Counted from the stretch's first letter, positions 1 through 12,095 are shown. The stretch: 64,000 nucleotides of DNA from Nipponacmea schrenckii (GCA_030562195.1 CM060200.1:40831084-40895083); one strand, 5' to 3'. A program made the numbers and translations. Notes: generated by a model from the sequence alone, not told the origin.

Positions 1-531
1 GTGAACCTTGTGTATCATATCTGATGAATAATTAGGAAAACATTGGATTATATTAAAACACAGTTATTCTGGTAACCGTATTTATATTCAGGCAAGACTC
101 GATTACGTATTGAGGCATGTCATCAAGCATGACAATCAATTGTTCCTACTATAAAAGCCATCCAAAATGCTTGGCCCGTGAACATTATTTTTGGTACCTC
201 TCGTCTTCACGTAAATTTTCCCATGTTAATAACAAAGTTATTAACTTGAATCATTTTAGTTTTGTTCAAATATTTAACAATACTTATTTAATTTATAAGA
301 TAATAATCATATTGTGCCGTTATTACAATCATAATTCAATATTTTACACAAATCAATTTTACCGCGAATGTCGATGAGGGAAGACAAAATGGCGGATCCT
401 TAACATCGACTTGCGGCATTCTCGTTGGGAAAAAATACTCCAAATTTATTTACCCGTATATAGTGCGCACCCCCTCTTTGTTGGGCCCATTTTATGGCAA
501 AAACCTGCGCATTATACACGGAAATATACGG
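1..531. other. flank of the Penelope array, no gene seen
   Basis: AT-rich sequence with no convincing coding region. Bases 400-531 are read in frame as a 43-residue tail on the truncated Penelope ORF that follows, but they have no counterpart in the intact copy and are simply flanking DNA at the break. Confidence 0.5.
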
Positions 532-1713
532 TAATTGTCCTATTCTTGATTGAGATGAGAGTTGAGAGCACAGTACACCGGAGTCTTTAATAGAGGATGG
601 TACTTCTTTGCCAAACGGGGACAATAACTTAGCCACATATTTAGCAGTATTATAAAACACAGATCCACGTGAACACACTAAAAGTCTCGTCTTAACTGGG
701 TTTTTATGGATTTTAACTTGAGCCTTAGCGTAGGGTGCTGTAGGATGAGATATATTAAGCTGATCATACAAAGTTTTGTCTATTTTGTTGTCTTCTTTCA
801 GTTTTTTAAGCATTGATTTAAGTTTTCTATCAAGTTTAGTGGTGGGGTCTTTATTGAGTTTAGCATAAGTAGTTGAATCTGACAGTGTAGTGCTAATAAG
901 ATTGTCTAAGTGTTCTGTATCCATAATTACTGTAGCTTTCCCTTTGTCGGCATTAATTATAGTTATATCTTGGTTATCCTTCAGTTCTTTTATAGCTTTC
1001 TGTTCATTCTTGGTTAGGTTGGGTTTGGTGATCTTCGGTTTAGATAACATTCTTTGAATTTGGGATCTTAAAAAGTTGACATTGCCTCCTGGTGCCAGTT
1101 GTTGCAGACCCTGTTCTATGCTAACAATGAATGATTCTGTAGGTATAGAATTCTGTGTTGGTATAAATTTTAAACCTTTGGACAGTAAGTTTATCTGGTC
1201 ATCTGTTAGTTGGCTAGAGGATAAGTTAACGACTGTTCTTTTAATATAATCTTGTTTATTAATTTTCTTCTCTAATTCTTGCCTTTTGCGTTGGTCGTTT
1301 AAATTATTAAATTTATTCATTTGCTTATATTTAATGTCTTCATTAAGTTTATTAACTGTACTGTTAGTCATTTCTTGGAGCTTAGTGAGGTCGGTTTGAT
1401 GTAATTTACTACTTAATTTATTCGTAATATTAGCTTCTTTCTGTGTTAGAAGTATCTTATTTTTCCTATGTTCAGCAATTCTTTCTTTAATCAGTTTACT
1501 ACTAGCGATTTGGAGGATATCAATAGCATGTTTCGTATGCACTGGGGACTTAAGTATGAACCCTTTAGGTATAAGCTTGTTATCACGGCATCTTAGTAGG
1601 AAAGTTAAGTTATTTTTAGCATGGCACAATTTAGTCTGTATCGCTTTCAGGTGGTTAATATCCGATAATGTCTCATCTCCATATTGATGTCGAATGTAAT
1701 CCTTGTAAGACAT
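532..1713 (-). pseudogene. Penelope-like element ORF, C-terminally truncated copy
   Basis: The first 394 codons match the intact ORF at 2112-4511 almost exactly (two replacements noticed: Ser for Pro near residue 57, and Asn for Lys in the lysine-rich stretch near residue 137). Homology stops after the residues SRIGQL, just before the reverse-transcriptase aspartate motif, so catalytic RT and the GIY-YIG nuclease are absent. The frame runs on into unrelated flank to 400. It is the downstream partial unit of a head-to-tail array, joined to the intact unit by the spacer 1714-2111. Partial tandem units of this kind are typical of Penelope-like elements. It cannot make an active polymerase. Confidence 0.9.
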
Positions 1714-2111
1714 TTAGAAGTATCACAGCACATTAAGAAACAACAGTTTTTATGGATATAGACTTCTATTTCTTATTGAACAACGTTTCATTACACATAC
1801 AGGTAACGTTATCAAGTGATTTTTAACCAAACAATTCAGACCATATATATATCATGTAACAACTTAACAACTCAAAAGATACAAAATAAACAAACAATAT
1901 ACCGGTTAATTATATAACAACTCAAAATTTACTATAAACTACATTTAATGTAAACAGGTTAAACAGATAATCTTATAAAATCAACTCCCAGTTAATTAGG
2001 CTAATCTTACATCTATATTAAGTTAATGTACACAACATAATCATAGAAGTTTATGATATTAAACAAGACAATAAATACATTATATTGATGAATAATTACG
2101 TGATATTCAAT
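1714..2111 (-). repeat. Penelope element non-coding spacer (pseudo-LTR part), unit 1
   Basis: About 400 bases between the stop of the intact ORF and the ATG of the truncated one. It is nearly identical to 4512-4909 (offset about 2,798-2,800 bases), which fixes the repeat unit at about 2.8 kb. It contains a short self-complementary block around 1790-1812 (AACGTT on both sides of a loop that includes CCTGTATGTG on the minus strand). Penelope elements often carry hammerhead ribozymes here; I did not find an intact CUGANGA/GAAA core. Confidence 0.85.
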
Positions 2112-4511
2112 TTATATTTCCCAGCAGTTACTAAAAAAGTGCCCAATATCCCTATTTAATGCTGGCTTGTGTCTTTTGATTTCTAGTGCCTCTCGTATTG
2201 ATCTTGACTTCCATTTGGTTAAATTGGTCGCTAATATAGTTGTTTCATTCCATTTAACTTGATGTGTTGGATTCTTGTTTATGTGTTCTGCAATGGCTGA
2301 TTTTACATCTTCTCTTTTTCTAGTAGCTGTCTGGTGTTCTTTGATTCTGACTGATATTGGTCTGGAGGTCTCGCCTATATAACTTTTATTGCAGCTGCAG
2401 TCAATTTGGTATACGACGCCCTTTGGGTCAGGGGTGGGTTTATCTAGTCGTCCGTCTGCATGTAGTAAGTTCTTGAGGGTTTTACCACTACTGAAGGTTA
2501 CATCGATGCCAGTTTCTCGTGTAATTAAACGTTTAATTTGGTAACTGAGTGGGCCGATGAAGGGAATGTTGATAAATGTTGGAGCATTATTCTTTAAGGA
2601 TAGGGGTGGTCTGCAGGTATGGGTAAGCGTCTTTTTAATGGTTCTTTCAACTAACTTAGGCGGATAATCGTTGTAGTTGGTGAGGGTATTCTTGAGATGT
2701 GTTATTTCAGATTCTAGGGTTTCTTCGTCTTTACATATTAATTTGGCTCGTCTAGTCAAAGTCGAAATAATACCAGTTTTGATTTTACTATGGTGATTTG
2801 AATGGTGATGAACATATTGGTCGGTATGGGTAGGTTTTCTATAGACAGTAGTGTGGAGTTCGTCGTCGGTTCTTGTTATCAGGACATCAAGGAAAGGAAG
2901 TTGCTGTTGTTCGTTTTCCTTTTCCATGGTAAATTGAATTCTTGGTTCAAATGAGTTGAGGTGGTTAAGCAGGTCTTGGGGGTTCTTCCGTTGGTTGATC
3001 ATAGTCAGAACGTCATCTACCTTCCTGTACCAACAGTAGGGCTTGATAGGTGAGGTTTGTAGTGCTTTCTCCTCGAATTTCGCCATATATAATTCGGTGA
3101 GTATAGGGCTAAGTGGTGATCCCATAGGTAGTCCATTGGTTTGCTCGTACAAATCTGTTTTCCATGTAAAATATGTAGAGTTGATACTGGCTTCGGTTAA
3201 TTCTATGATGTTGTCAATATCTAGGGTAGTATTCAATTTGGCCATGCCAGTTTCTAAAGTTGTTCGTAAGGATTGAATTGCTTGTACACGGGGGATACTA
3301 GTAAATAGATCTACAATGTCGTAACTAATTAATTGTCCTATTCTTGATTGAGATGAGAGTTGAGAGCACAGTACACCGGAGTCTTTAATAGAGGATGGTA
3401 CTTCTTTGCCAAACGGGGACAATAACTTAGCCACATATTTAGCAGTATTATAAAACACAGATCCACGTGAACACACTAAAAGTCTCGTCTTAACTGGGTT
3501 TTTATGGATTTTAACTTGAGCCTTAGCGTAGGGTGCTGTAGGATGAGATATATTAAGCTGATCATACAAAGTTTTGTCTATTTTGTTGTCTTCTTTCAGT
3601 TTTTTAAGCATTGATTTAAGTTTTCTATCAAGTTTAGTGGTGGGGTCTTTATTGAGTTTAGCATAAGTAGTTGAATCTGACAGTGTAGTGCTAATAAGAT
3701 TGTCTAAGTGTTCTGTATCCATAATTACTGTAGCTTTCCCTTTGTCGGCATTAATTATAGTTATATCTTGGTTATCCTTCAGTTCTTTTATAGCTTTCTG
3801 TTCATTCTTGGTTAGGTTGGGTTTGGTGATCTTTGGTTTAGATAACATTCTTTGAATTTGGGATCTTAAAAAGTTGACATTGCCTCCTGGTGCCAGTTGT
3901 TGCAGACCCTGTTCTATGCTAACAATGAATGATTCTGTAGGTATAGAATTCTGTGTTGGTATAAATTTTAAACCTTTGGACAGTAAGTTTATCTGGTCAT
4001 CTGTTAGTTGGCTAGAGGATAAGTTAACGACTGTTCTTTTAATATAATCTTGTTTATTAATTTTCTTCTCTAATTCTTGCCTTTTGCGTTGGTCGTTTAA
4101 TTTATTAAATTTATTCATTTGCTTATATTTAATGTCTTCATTAAGTTTATTAACTGTACTGTTAGTCATTTCTTGGAGCTTAGTGAGGTCGGTTTGATGT
4201 AATTTACTACTTAATTTATTCGTAATATTAGCTTCTTTCTGTGTTAGAAGTATCTTATTTTTCCTATGTTCAGCAATTCTTTCTTTAATCAGTTTACTAC
4301 TAGCGATTTGGAGGATATCAATAGCATGTTTCGTATGCACTGGGGGCTTAAGTATGAACCCTTTAGGTATAAGCTTGTTATCACGGCATCTTAGTAGGAA
4401 AGTTAAGTTATTTTTAGCATGGCACAATTTAGTCTGTATCGCTTTCAGGTGGTTAATATCCGATAATGTCTCATCTCCATATTGATGTCGAATGTAATCC
4501 TTGTAAGACAT
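2112..4511 (-). CDS. Penelope-like element reverse transcriptase / GIY-YIG endonuclease, intact ORF
   Basis: A 799-residue uninterrupted protein. The N-terminal 390 residues are lysine-rich and helical, with a segment IINADKGKATVIMD that is typical of Penelope proteins ahead of RT. Reverse-transcriptase motifs follow: DIVDLFTSIP (about 398), GLPMGSPLSP (about 460) and a KVDDVL active-site box (about 497), where the usual aromatic residue before VDD is lysine. LPFLDVLITR and YRKPTHTDQYVHHHSNH are conserved thumb-region blocks of this group. From residue 698 the GIY-YIG nuclease reads GVVYQIDC...SYIGETSRPISVRIKEH and ends with ALNRD. In this family RT plus GIY-YIG carries out target-primed insertion in the nucleus. 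The ATG at 4511 is shared with the truncated copy. The element lies between partial units, so it may be young and possibly mobile. The Tyr-to-Lys change could lower activity. Confidence 0.95.
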   Translation of the reverse strand: MSYKDYIRHQYGDETLSDINHLKAIQTKLCHAKNNLTFLLRCRDNKLIPKGFILKPPVHTKHAIDILQIASSKLIKERIAEHRKNKILLTQKEANITNKLSSKLHQTDLTKLQEMTNSTVNKLNEDIKYKQMNKFNKLNDQRKRQELEKKINKQDYIKRTVVNLSSSQLTDDQINLLSKGLKFIPTQNSIPTESFIVSIEQGLQQLAPGGNVNFLRSQIQRMLSKPKITKPNLTKNEQKAIKELKDNQDITIINADKGKATVIMDTEHLDNLISTTLSDSTTYAKLNKDPTTKLDRKLKSMLKKLKEDNKIDKTLYDQLNISHPTAPYAKAQVKIHKNPVKTRLLVCSRGSVFYNTAKYVAKLLSPFGKEVPSSIKDSGVLCSQLSSQSRIGQLISYDIVDLFTSIPRVQAIQSLRTTLETGMAKLNTTLDIDNIIELTEASINSTYFTWKTDLYEQTNGLPMGSPLSPILTELYMAKFEEKALQTSPIKPYCWYRKVDDVLTMINQRKNPQDLLNHLNSFEPRIQFTMEKENEQQQLPFLDVLITRTDDELHTTVYRKPTHTDQYVHHHSNHHSKIKTGIISTLTRRAKLICKDEETLESEITHLKNTLTNYNDYPPKLVERTIKKTLTHTCRPPLSLKNNAPTFINIPFIGPLSYQIKRLITRETGIDVTFSSGKTLKNLLHADGRLDKPTPDPKGVVYQIDCSCNKSYIGETSRPISVRIKEHQTATRKREDVKSAIAEHINKNPTHQVKWNETTILATNLTKWKSRSIREALEIKRHKPALNRDIGHFFSNCWEI

Positions 4512-4909
4512 TTAGAAGTATCACAGCACATTAAGAAACAACAGTTTTTATGGATATAGACTTCTATTTCTTATTGAACACAACGTTTCATTACACATAC
4601 AGGTAACGTTATCAAGTGATTATTAACCAAACAATTCAGACCATATATATATCATGTAACAACTTAACAACTCAAAAGATACAAAATAAACAAACAATAT
4701 ACCGGTTAATTATATAACAACTCAAAATTTACTATAAACTACATTTAATGTAAACAGGTTAAACAGATAATCTTATAAAATCAACTCCCAGTTAATTAGG
4801 CTAATCTTACATCTATATTAAGTTAATGTACACAACATAATCATAGAAGTTTATGATATTAAACAAGACAATAAATACATTATATTGATGAATAATTACG
4901 TGATATTCA
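4512..4909 (-). repeat. Penelope element non-coding spacer, unit 2
   Basis: Near-identical copy of 1714-2111, lying between the stop-end of the third (5'-truncated) unit and the ATG of the intact ORF. A two-base difference near 4580 and a single T/A change near 4622 separate the two copies, so they are recent. Confidence 0.85.
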
Positions 4910-5445
4910 ATTTATATTTCCCAGCAGTTACTAAAAAAGTGCCCAATATCCCTATTTAATGCTGGCTTGTGTCTTTTGATTTCTAGTGCCTCTCGTATTG
5001 ATCTTGACTTCCATTTGGTTAAATTGGTCGCTAATATAGTTGTTTCATTCCATTTAACTTGATGTGTTGGATTCTTGTTTATGTGTTCTGCAATGGCTGA
5101 TTTTACATCTTCTCTTTTTCTAGTAGCTGTCTGGTTTCTTTGATTCTGACTGATATTGGTCTGGAGGTCTCGCCTATATAACTTTTATTGCAGCTGCAGT
5201 CAATTTGGTATACGACGCCCTTTGGGTCAGGGGTGGGTTTATCTAGTCGTTTGCTGCATGTAGTAAGTTCTTGAGGGTTTTACCACTACTGAAGGTTACA
5301 TCGATGCCAGTTTCTCGTGTAATTAAACGTTTAATTTGGTAACTGAGTGGGCCGATGAAGGGAATGTTGATAAATGTTGGAGCATTATTCTTTAAGGATA
5401 GGGGTGGTCTGCAGGTATGGGTAAGCGTCTTTTTTAATGGTTCTT
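4910..5445 (-). pseudogene. Penelope-like element ORF, 5'-truncated C-terminal fragment
   Basis: Matches the last ~180 codons of the intact ORF, including the GIY-YIG domain, offset by about 2,800 bases. Small indels break the frame: the run near 5133, the CGTCCGTCTGC stretch near 5250 and a T-run near 5432. Homology ends abruptly at 5445 inside the coding region. This is the upstream member of the tandem array and is dead. Confidence 0.88.
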
Positions 5446-7563
5446 CAATACAGACTGATATATATAGGCTTTATTTCAAAACATTCTGTCTAGCATGAAT
5501 AGTTCGTTAACATTTCAACATAATGATCTGACATGAAATAAAATAGAGTTTTACTTTCTACTATTCTGTACGTAAATGGTTAATGAAGATGGGCAATGCC
5601 ATGCAGTGTGCTATGAGGAAAAATTTACAAGGACAGCGCCATTAGCGTACTCTTTTTATGATTCCAACTGTCAAGGATGCTCCACTTAAACTGCTTCCCA
5701 TTTGACATCAATATTCATTTCAATAAATATTAGTGTATGAAGTTTTAAAAGTTTATTTCTGTGCCATGTATCTATTGACCATCTATAGAAACTCTTTCAC
5801 TATACTTAAATGTTAAATGGTTATTCAAATCAGATTGGTTAGTACCAATAAAATAACATTAAAGTGACAAAAACAAAGCTAATGGTTGATAATTGAGTAA
5901 TATTAGTTTAGTACCAATAAAATAGAAGTGAGATAAGTATAGTATATAGTGGAGTGTTATTAAAAATAAAATAATGCCATTCATAATGATTATTATATTA
6001 TATTATTTAGTAAAACAAAGGTTAACCTTTATTTTATTGTGAGTTAACTTGTTGATACGTTATTAAAGGGACAGAATCACCGTTTGTTTAACCAACCTTA
6101 CTTACATCTTAAAAAACGGAATATTAAGGAGAGCTCATTATTTGTATATTTTCTAAAATTAATTTACAAATGTTCAAGACCCAAATCAACTCCTTATTGA
6201 GTTATTCCTTAAATCACATCAACTCCTTATTGAAATAGAAAGCAAAATTCCTGGTTGATGGTATTTTTGAAGGTGTTATGCAATTTTCGTATATTTTACT
6301 TCTGAAGGTTATTTACATATATTAAAGACCAAAACCAACCTCGGAAATTAGGAAATCTGTCTATTGATTTCTAGGTTTAAATTATGACCAACTGATATTA
6401 ACGGTTGCTGTATTTATCTATATTTTGAAGCCTTAATACCTTTAAGTGAAAAGAAAGATTTTATGATAAAATAATTGAGTACTCATTAAAGCATGAAATA
6501 GATGTGTTGTTGACAGGTTTGTTGTTGATACTATTGTACGGATGAAATTCCCGGTGGGGGAGGGATTCGGAGATCAAATAGAAACACAACAAAGTTAATT
6601 ATCAGACATACTGGGTAATATCTGCTGAGTTTTCAGGCGTCATTGGTTCCGATCCTTTCTGATTGAATAGCCATTGCTTCCGAGACCCTCCAGTCTGAGT
6701 CGGAAATGCCTGGAAATGGCAACAAGATTATTGAAACTTGAATGGTCAATTACCCCGATTTTTTTATGCCCAAATTAATAATGTGCGCGTGTATAGCTGT
6801 CCTGTCTGTCTACAATTGTTTGAGATCTCGTAATCATCCAAGTTTGAACCCTATTCAAAATCAGACCACTTGAAAAAATATATACCATGAGTTATTGCTC
6901 TTGTTCTGGAAAACTTGGTCTATTATTGTACACTCACTAAAATGCTGGTTTCTTGATGGATTTTAATGAAACTTGGTGTGAATCTTTGTATTCAACCGAG
7001 GATGAACCCTATTGAAAATCAGAAAAATCTTATTTACTAAGAACTCCTGGGTGAATTGGCTGCCATAACAAATGTTAGAATAGCCATCGCTATTTTCAAT
7101 GAATAAAGTAATTTGTGGATTAGTTATAAAAGCTTGCGAGGTTGGTGGTTGAAAGGATGTTTGAATTTTTCATGAGCTGTGAGTCTCTGTTTAGATCTAT
7201 CTGATGACATTTGAAAAACCTTTATGCAAGTTGGAAAAATAATCTATTATCTGAGCAAACCAGTTTATTTTGCTTTCGAAATAATATTTAAAACTTGAGG
7301 TGTCTAGATAGGTCTTGGTTCCACATTCTGTTACAACCCTTAAATATTCACATCTAGATTAGACTCAGGAAGCTGTTTGTTTAACATAGTAAAAATAACT
7401 AGATTAACTCTAGACTTAACTTGACAGATCTGGTAAATTGTTCTTAATCAAGGAGAAATCCTGTCAATCTGTCAAAATAATCAAAGATATACGAATATCA
7501 TTTGTCTAGACTTGAGTTAGAAAAACACCAGTCCTGATATAATATACGTGATGTTTACTTATT
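5446..7563. other. non-coding stretch with SINE and hairpin-family fragments
   Basis: No host exon recognised. 5555-5690 is a minus-strand fragment of the tRNA-derived SINE described at 40860. Bases 6780-7080 contain degraded pieces of the repeat family best seen at 57800-58020 (phrases such as GATGAACCCTATTGAAAATC). The rest is AT-rich. Confidence 0.5.
5555..5690 (-). mobile_element. tRNA-derived SINE, tail fragment
   Basis: Resembles the 3' half of the full SINE at 40860-41221: GGTTAATGAAGATGGGCAATGCCATGCAGTGTGC and the following ACTCTTTTT...TTCCAACTGTCAAGGAT match with scattered substitutions. The promoter half is absent. Confidence 0.6.
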
Positions 7564-7569
7564 TTAGTC

Positions 7570-8470
7570 AAGGTATGAGACATAGTTTCTTATAGCTTGA
7601 CACTGTGAAGATGTATAAGACAAAGTTTGTAATAGCTTGACATTGTGAAGAGGTATAAGATGAAGTTTGTAATAACTTGACATTGTAAAGATGTATAAGA
7701 TGAAGTTTGTAATAGCTTGACATTGTGAAGATGTATAAAATGAAGTTTGTAATAGATTGACATTGTGAAGAGGTATAAGATGAAGTTTGTAATAGCTTGA
7801 CATTGTGAAGATGTATAAGATGAAGTTTGTAATCGCTTGACATTATGAAGAAGTTTAAGATGAAGTTAGTAATAGCTTGACATTGTAAAGATGTATAAGT
7901 ATAAAGTTTGTAATAGCTTGATATTGTGAAGATGTATAAGAAGAAGTTTGTAATAGCTTGACATTGTGAAGATGTATAAGATGAAGTTTGTAATAACTTG
8001 ACATTGTAAAGATGTATAAGATGAAGTTTGTAATAACTTGACATTGTGAAGATGTATGAGATGAAGTTTGTAATAACTTGACATTGTGAAGATGTATAAG
8101 ATGAAGTTTGTAATAGCTTGACATTGTGAAGATGTATAAGAAGAAATTTGTAATAACATGACATTGTAAAGATGTATAAGATGAAGTTAAACTTTGTAAT
8201 AACTTGACATTGTAAAGATGTATAAGATGAAGTTTGTAATAACTTGACATTGTGAAGATGTATAAGATGAAGTGAGTTATAGCTTGATATTGTGAAGATG
8301 TATAAGATGAAGTTTGTAATAGCTTGACATTGTAAAGATGTATAAGATGAAGTTTGTAATAGCTTGACATTGTAAAGATGTATAAGATGAAGTTTGTAAT
8401 AACTTGACATTGTGAAGATGTATAAGATGAAGTTTGTAATAACTTGACATTGTGAAGATGTCTTTAATTT
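7570..8470. repeat. 40-bp minisatellite, about 22 copies
   Basis: Unit reads GTTTGTAATAGCTTGACATT followed by GTGAAGATGTATAAGATGAA. Variants AACTTG/AGCTTG and GTAAAG/GTGAAG alternate along the array. The same family, same orientation, recurs at 22257-23230. The minus strand has no stop in any frame of the unit, so long spurious open frames (up to 280 codons) arise; I do not regard these as genes. Confidence 0.95.
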
Positions 8471-8786
8471 AGCCGGTAGGTTATGGATGGATCAAGCAAT
8501 ATGAAATATTACTCAAGTATTAACTATCAGCTCTCTTAAAACACAACCAAGAACAATTTTATCTTTTATCAGCTTCTCAAGAACTTTATTAAAATGATAA
8601 AAATGAAATATCAAATGATATGAGATAAAAAGATCAATCAGAATCTGCAGTGGAGATATTTCTTCCCAGTTTGAGCCAAACGAACCTGAGTGGAATTAAA
8701 ACGTGAGATCTATCTGAAGAATTAACACCATCTGGACAAAACAAACATTAAGACTGTTTTATCTTTATATTTATTCAATACATTGA

Positions 8787-9016
8787 TTTTGATCATGGTT
8801 TTAATATTTTGATCATGGTTTTAATATTTTGATCATGGTTTTAATATTTTGATCATGGTTTTAATATTTTGATCATGGTTTTAATATTTTGATCATGGTT
8901 TTAATATTTTGATCATGGTTTTAATATTTTGATCATGGTTTTAATATTTTGATCATGGTTTTAATATTTTGATCATGGTTTTAATATTTTGATCATGGTT
9001 TTAATATTTTGATCAT
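8787..9016. repeat. 20-bp tandem repeat, 11.5 near-perfect copies
   Basis: Unit TTTTGATCATGGTTTTAATA repeated without visible substitutions. Each unit holds the palindrome TGATCA. The perfect identity points to recent expansion or slippage. Confidence 0.95.
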
Positions 9017-9151
9017 TAAAGTACATTTGCCATTTGTTGCTGAGATTTCGTTTTTAAAGATCCTTCAAATGATATTAACTTATTTTTAAACATATTTAAC
9101 TTATTGATGTTATAGAACCATATGGTAAAAAGTGGTAGTCTATTTTATATT

Positions 9152-11282
9152 TATACGCCCACATAGAAATGTGGACGTATATCGTTGTCGCCCCTGTCCG
9201 TCGGTCCGTCGGTCCGTCGGTCCGTCGGTCCGTCGGTCCGTCTGTCAACAATTGTTTGTGGACACTGTAGAGACTACAGTTTTTATTGGAATTTCTTGAA
9301 ACTTGGTATACTTGTTTATAATCACTCAAGGAAGAACCCTATCGATTTTTGTATGATTCCGAAAAAAATTCCTGGAATTCTTGGACTTTGAATTTCAAAT
9401 TGTTCTGTTTGTAAACAAAAGCTTGTGGACACTGTAGAGACTCCATTTCTTTATGAATCTGTTTGTAACTTGGTATATTTGTTTATTACCATCCAAGGAA
9501 GACCCCTATTGATTTTGATATGATTCTGAAAAAAATTCCTGGAATTCTGGAACTTGGAATTTCGAATGTACTGTTTCTCATCCGTCTGTCAACAATTGTT
9601 TGTGGACACTGTAGAGACTACAGTTTTTATTGGATCTTCTTGAAACTTGGTATACATGTTTATTACCATTCAACGAAGACCCCTATCGATTTTGGTATGA
9701 TTCCGAAAAAAATTCCTGGAATTCTTGAACTTTGAATTTCAAATTGTTCTGTTTGATAACAAAAGCTTGTGGACACTGTAGAGACTCCATTTTTTTATGA
9801 ATCTTTTTGTAACTTGGTATATTTGTTTATAACCATCCAAGGAAGAACCCTATTGATTTTGATATGATTCTGAAAAAAATTCCTGGAATTCTGGGACTTG
9901 GAATTTCGAATTGTACTGTTTGTCATCCGTCTGTCAATAATTGTTTGTGGACACTGTGGAGACTACAGGTTTCATTGGATTTTCTTGAAACTTGGTATAC
10001 ATGTTTATTATCATTCAATGAAGACCCCTATTGATTTTGGTATGATTCCGAAAAAAATTCCTGGAATTCTTGGATTTGAATTTCAAATTGTTCTGTTTGT
10101 AAACAAAAGCTTGTGGACACTGTAGAGACTCCATTTCTTTATGAATCTTTTTGTAACTTGGTATATTTGTTTATTACCATCCAAGGAAGACCCCTATTGA
10201 TTTTGATATGATTCTGAAAAAAATTCCTGGAATTCTGGAACTTGGAATTTCAAATTGTACTGTTTGTCATCCGTCTGTCAACAATTGTTTGTGGACACTG
10301 TGGAGACTACAGTTTTTATTGGATTTTCTTGAAACTTGGTATATATGTTTATTATCATTCAATGAAGACCCCTATCGATTTTGGTATAATTCCAAAAAAA
10401 ATTCCTGGAATTCTGGGACTTGGAATTCGAAGTTGTTCTGTCTGTCTACAATTGCTTGTTGGCACTCTTGAGACTACAGTTTTTGATAGATCTCTTTGAA
10501 ACTTTGTTTTTATATGCCCACATAGAAATATGGACGTATATTGTTGTCGCCCCTGTCTGGAATTCTGTGACTTGGAAAAATTCCTGGGATCTCTTTGAAA
10601 CTTTGTATACAATATGTTTATTATCACTCAAGGAAAAACCAATATACATTTTGGTCTGATTACGAAAAGAATTCCTGGAATTCTGTGACTTGGAAAAATT
10701 CCTGGAATTCTGGGACTTGGAATTTAAAGTTTTCTGTGTGTCGTCAATTGCTTGTAGACAATGCAGGAAGTACAGTTTTTTATATACCCAAATGGAAATT
10801 CGGAAGTATAATGTTGTTGCCCCTGTCCATCCGTCTGTTCGTCTGTCAGCCCGTTTGTTTGTGGACACTGTAGAGACTACAGTTTTTATAGAATTTTCTC
10901 ATACTTGTTCATTATCATCTAAGGCAGACCCCTATTGATTTTTGTTTGATTATGAAAGAAATTCCTTCAATTCTGGAACTTTGGATTTCAAAATTTGTTC
11001 TGTCTTTCAACCATTTCTTGTGGACACTGTACAAACTATATTCTATAAACTAAAAACTTCTTTAATACCAACCAAGGAAGAAGAAGATTTTGGTAGGATT
11101 CCAAAAAGAATTCCTGGAATTCTGGGAATTTCAAATTGTTCTGTTTGTCAACAAATGCTTTTTGATTTTTTTACTGAATGCAATACAATATAGTTAACTT
11201 CCAAGTTCCTTGTAAATCAGGAACCAGCTGTAATTGGACTTTTACTTTTACAATCAAAGCTATCAGTGGGCGTATGTTACCT
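9152..11282 (+). mobile_element. composite non-autonomous repeat with terminal hairpin, copy 1
   Basis: Begins with a hairpin, ATACGCCCACAT / ATGTGGACGTAT around AGAA, followed by a run of GTCCGTCG octamers (9196-9243). The body is a series of ~170-base monomers, alternating in two types so that ~343-base dimers repeat, marked by TTGTGGACACTGTAGAGACT, AAACTTGGTATA and AAAAAATTCCTGGAATTCT. It ends near GTGGGCGTATG. The short open frames inside all follow the repeat and are not genes. Bases 10400-11035 are practically identical to 28648-29282. No transposase is encoded. Confidence 0.8.
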
Positions 11283-11832
11283 TGCCTGGCAAGCTATCTT
11301 TTTATCAATATAAAATTAGATGCACATTTTGAACGCTGCGCTTTAAAAAGTTATTAAATATTGTTCTGAATATTTGAAGTCCATCCAATCATTAAGTAAT
11401 AAGCTTATTTTGTTCATACAACTATCTTGTTGTAGAGTTTTTCCCCTTTTCTTGGCAAGTAATTTCAAGAATGAAGTCAATTATAACTTTATGTTTCTAT
11501 GACGATGAAATACAGTTTTTATATCCTCAAGAAATATTTCTAGGTAGCCCCAAGGGGAGATGTATAGACATAAAGATACAAAATCAGACTGCCGAGATCA
11601 GAGAACCAAAAAATATTTAATCTTCTATTACTAGCTTACTCTATTGATTTTGTTTTTATCATCCAATATTTTCGTGTTTAAGAAACGCAAATAATTATGT
11701 TTTTAAGTTTCGATGCTATTATAATATGATTTCATTGATCAGTGTTGGTCTTTTCCTCAGGGATCTCACACCAGACCATTTCTTTTTACATCAACAATTA
11801 ATATTTATGATTCTCTTGTCTTGTCACAAGAA

Positions 11833-12095
11833 GGGGAGCTGTGGTGGCTCAGTGAGTCAGATGCTTGCTAGTTAACCTGAAGGTCCAGAGTTCAATCTCA
11901 TCAAAGGTTGAGATCAACTTTTAGATTTGTCAAACTAGTTTCCCTTATCAGTGATGCAGGTCAGAGGGACCAAGATGGAAAATGTGTCTTGTCGTTTGTA
12001 TGAGTCTATAAAGCCTGTGTGCTTTAACCAATGCTCTGGCAAAATTTCCCTCATTGCACCCTACAAGGCCTTGCCCATCTTCATAATTAGGTATA
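11833..12095 (+). mobile_element. tRNA-derived SINE upstream of CCT3 exon
   Basis: Starts GGGGAGCTGTGGTGGCTCAG, giving a polymerase III A box (TGGCTCAGTGA) and 45 bases on a B box-like GAGTTCAATCT. The body follows the full SINE at 40860-41221 through TCAGTGATGCAGGTCAGAGG and TGCACCCTACAAGGC to about 12095, then stops. Inserted in the intron before the CCT3 exon. Confidence 0.8.

Noticed and set aside
1714..2111. Hammerhead ribozyme in the Penelope spacer
   Set aside because: CCTGTATGTGTAATGAAAC on the minus strand superficially resembles a CUGANGA...GAAA core, but the core letters and stem II are not there. A covariance search would decide.
7564..8410. Open frames up to 280 codons on the minus strand, all made of a repeated 40-residue motif (MSSYYKLHLIHLYNVKLLQT...)
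   Set aside because: A 40-bp unit with no stop in any minus frame gives long open frames in all three phases; there is no sign of a start, splice signals or selection. The same applies to 22194-23142.
9096..11193. Many overlapping 70-140-codon frames in the composite repeat (and again at 26592-29186)
   Set aside because: They follow the repeat period on both strands and contain no known domain.
11833..11900. Functional tRNA gene
   Set aside because: A and B boxes are present, but the sequence is the head of a dispersed SINE and lacks a proper acceptor stem.
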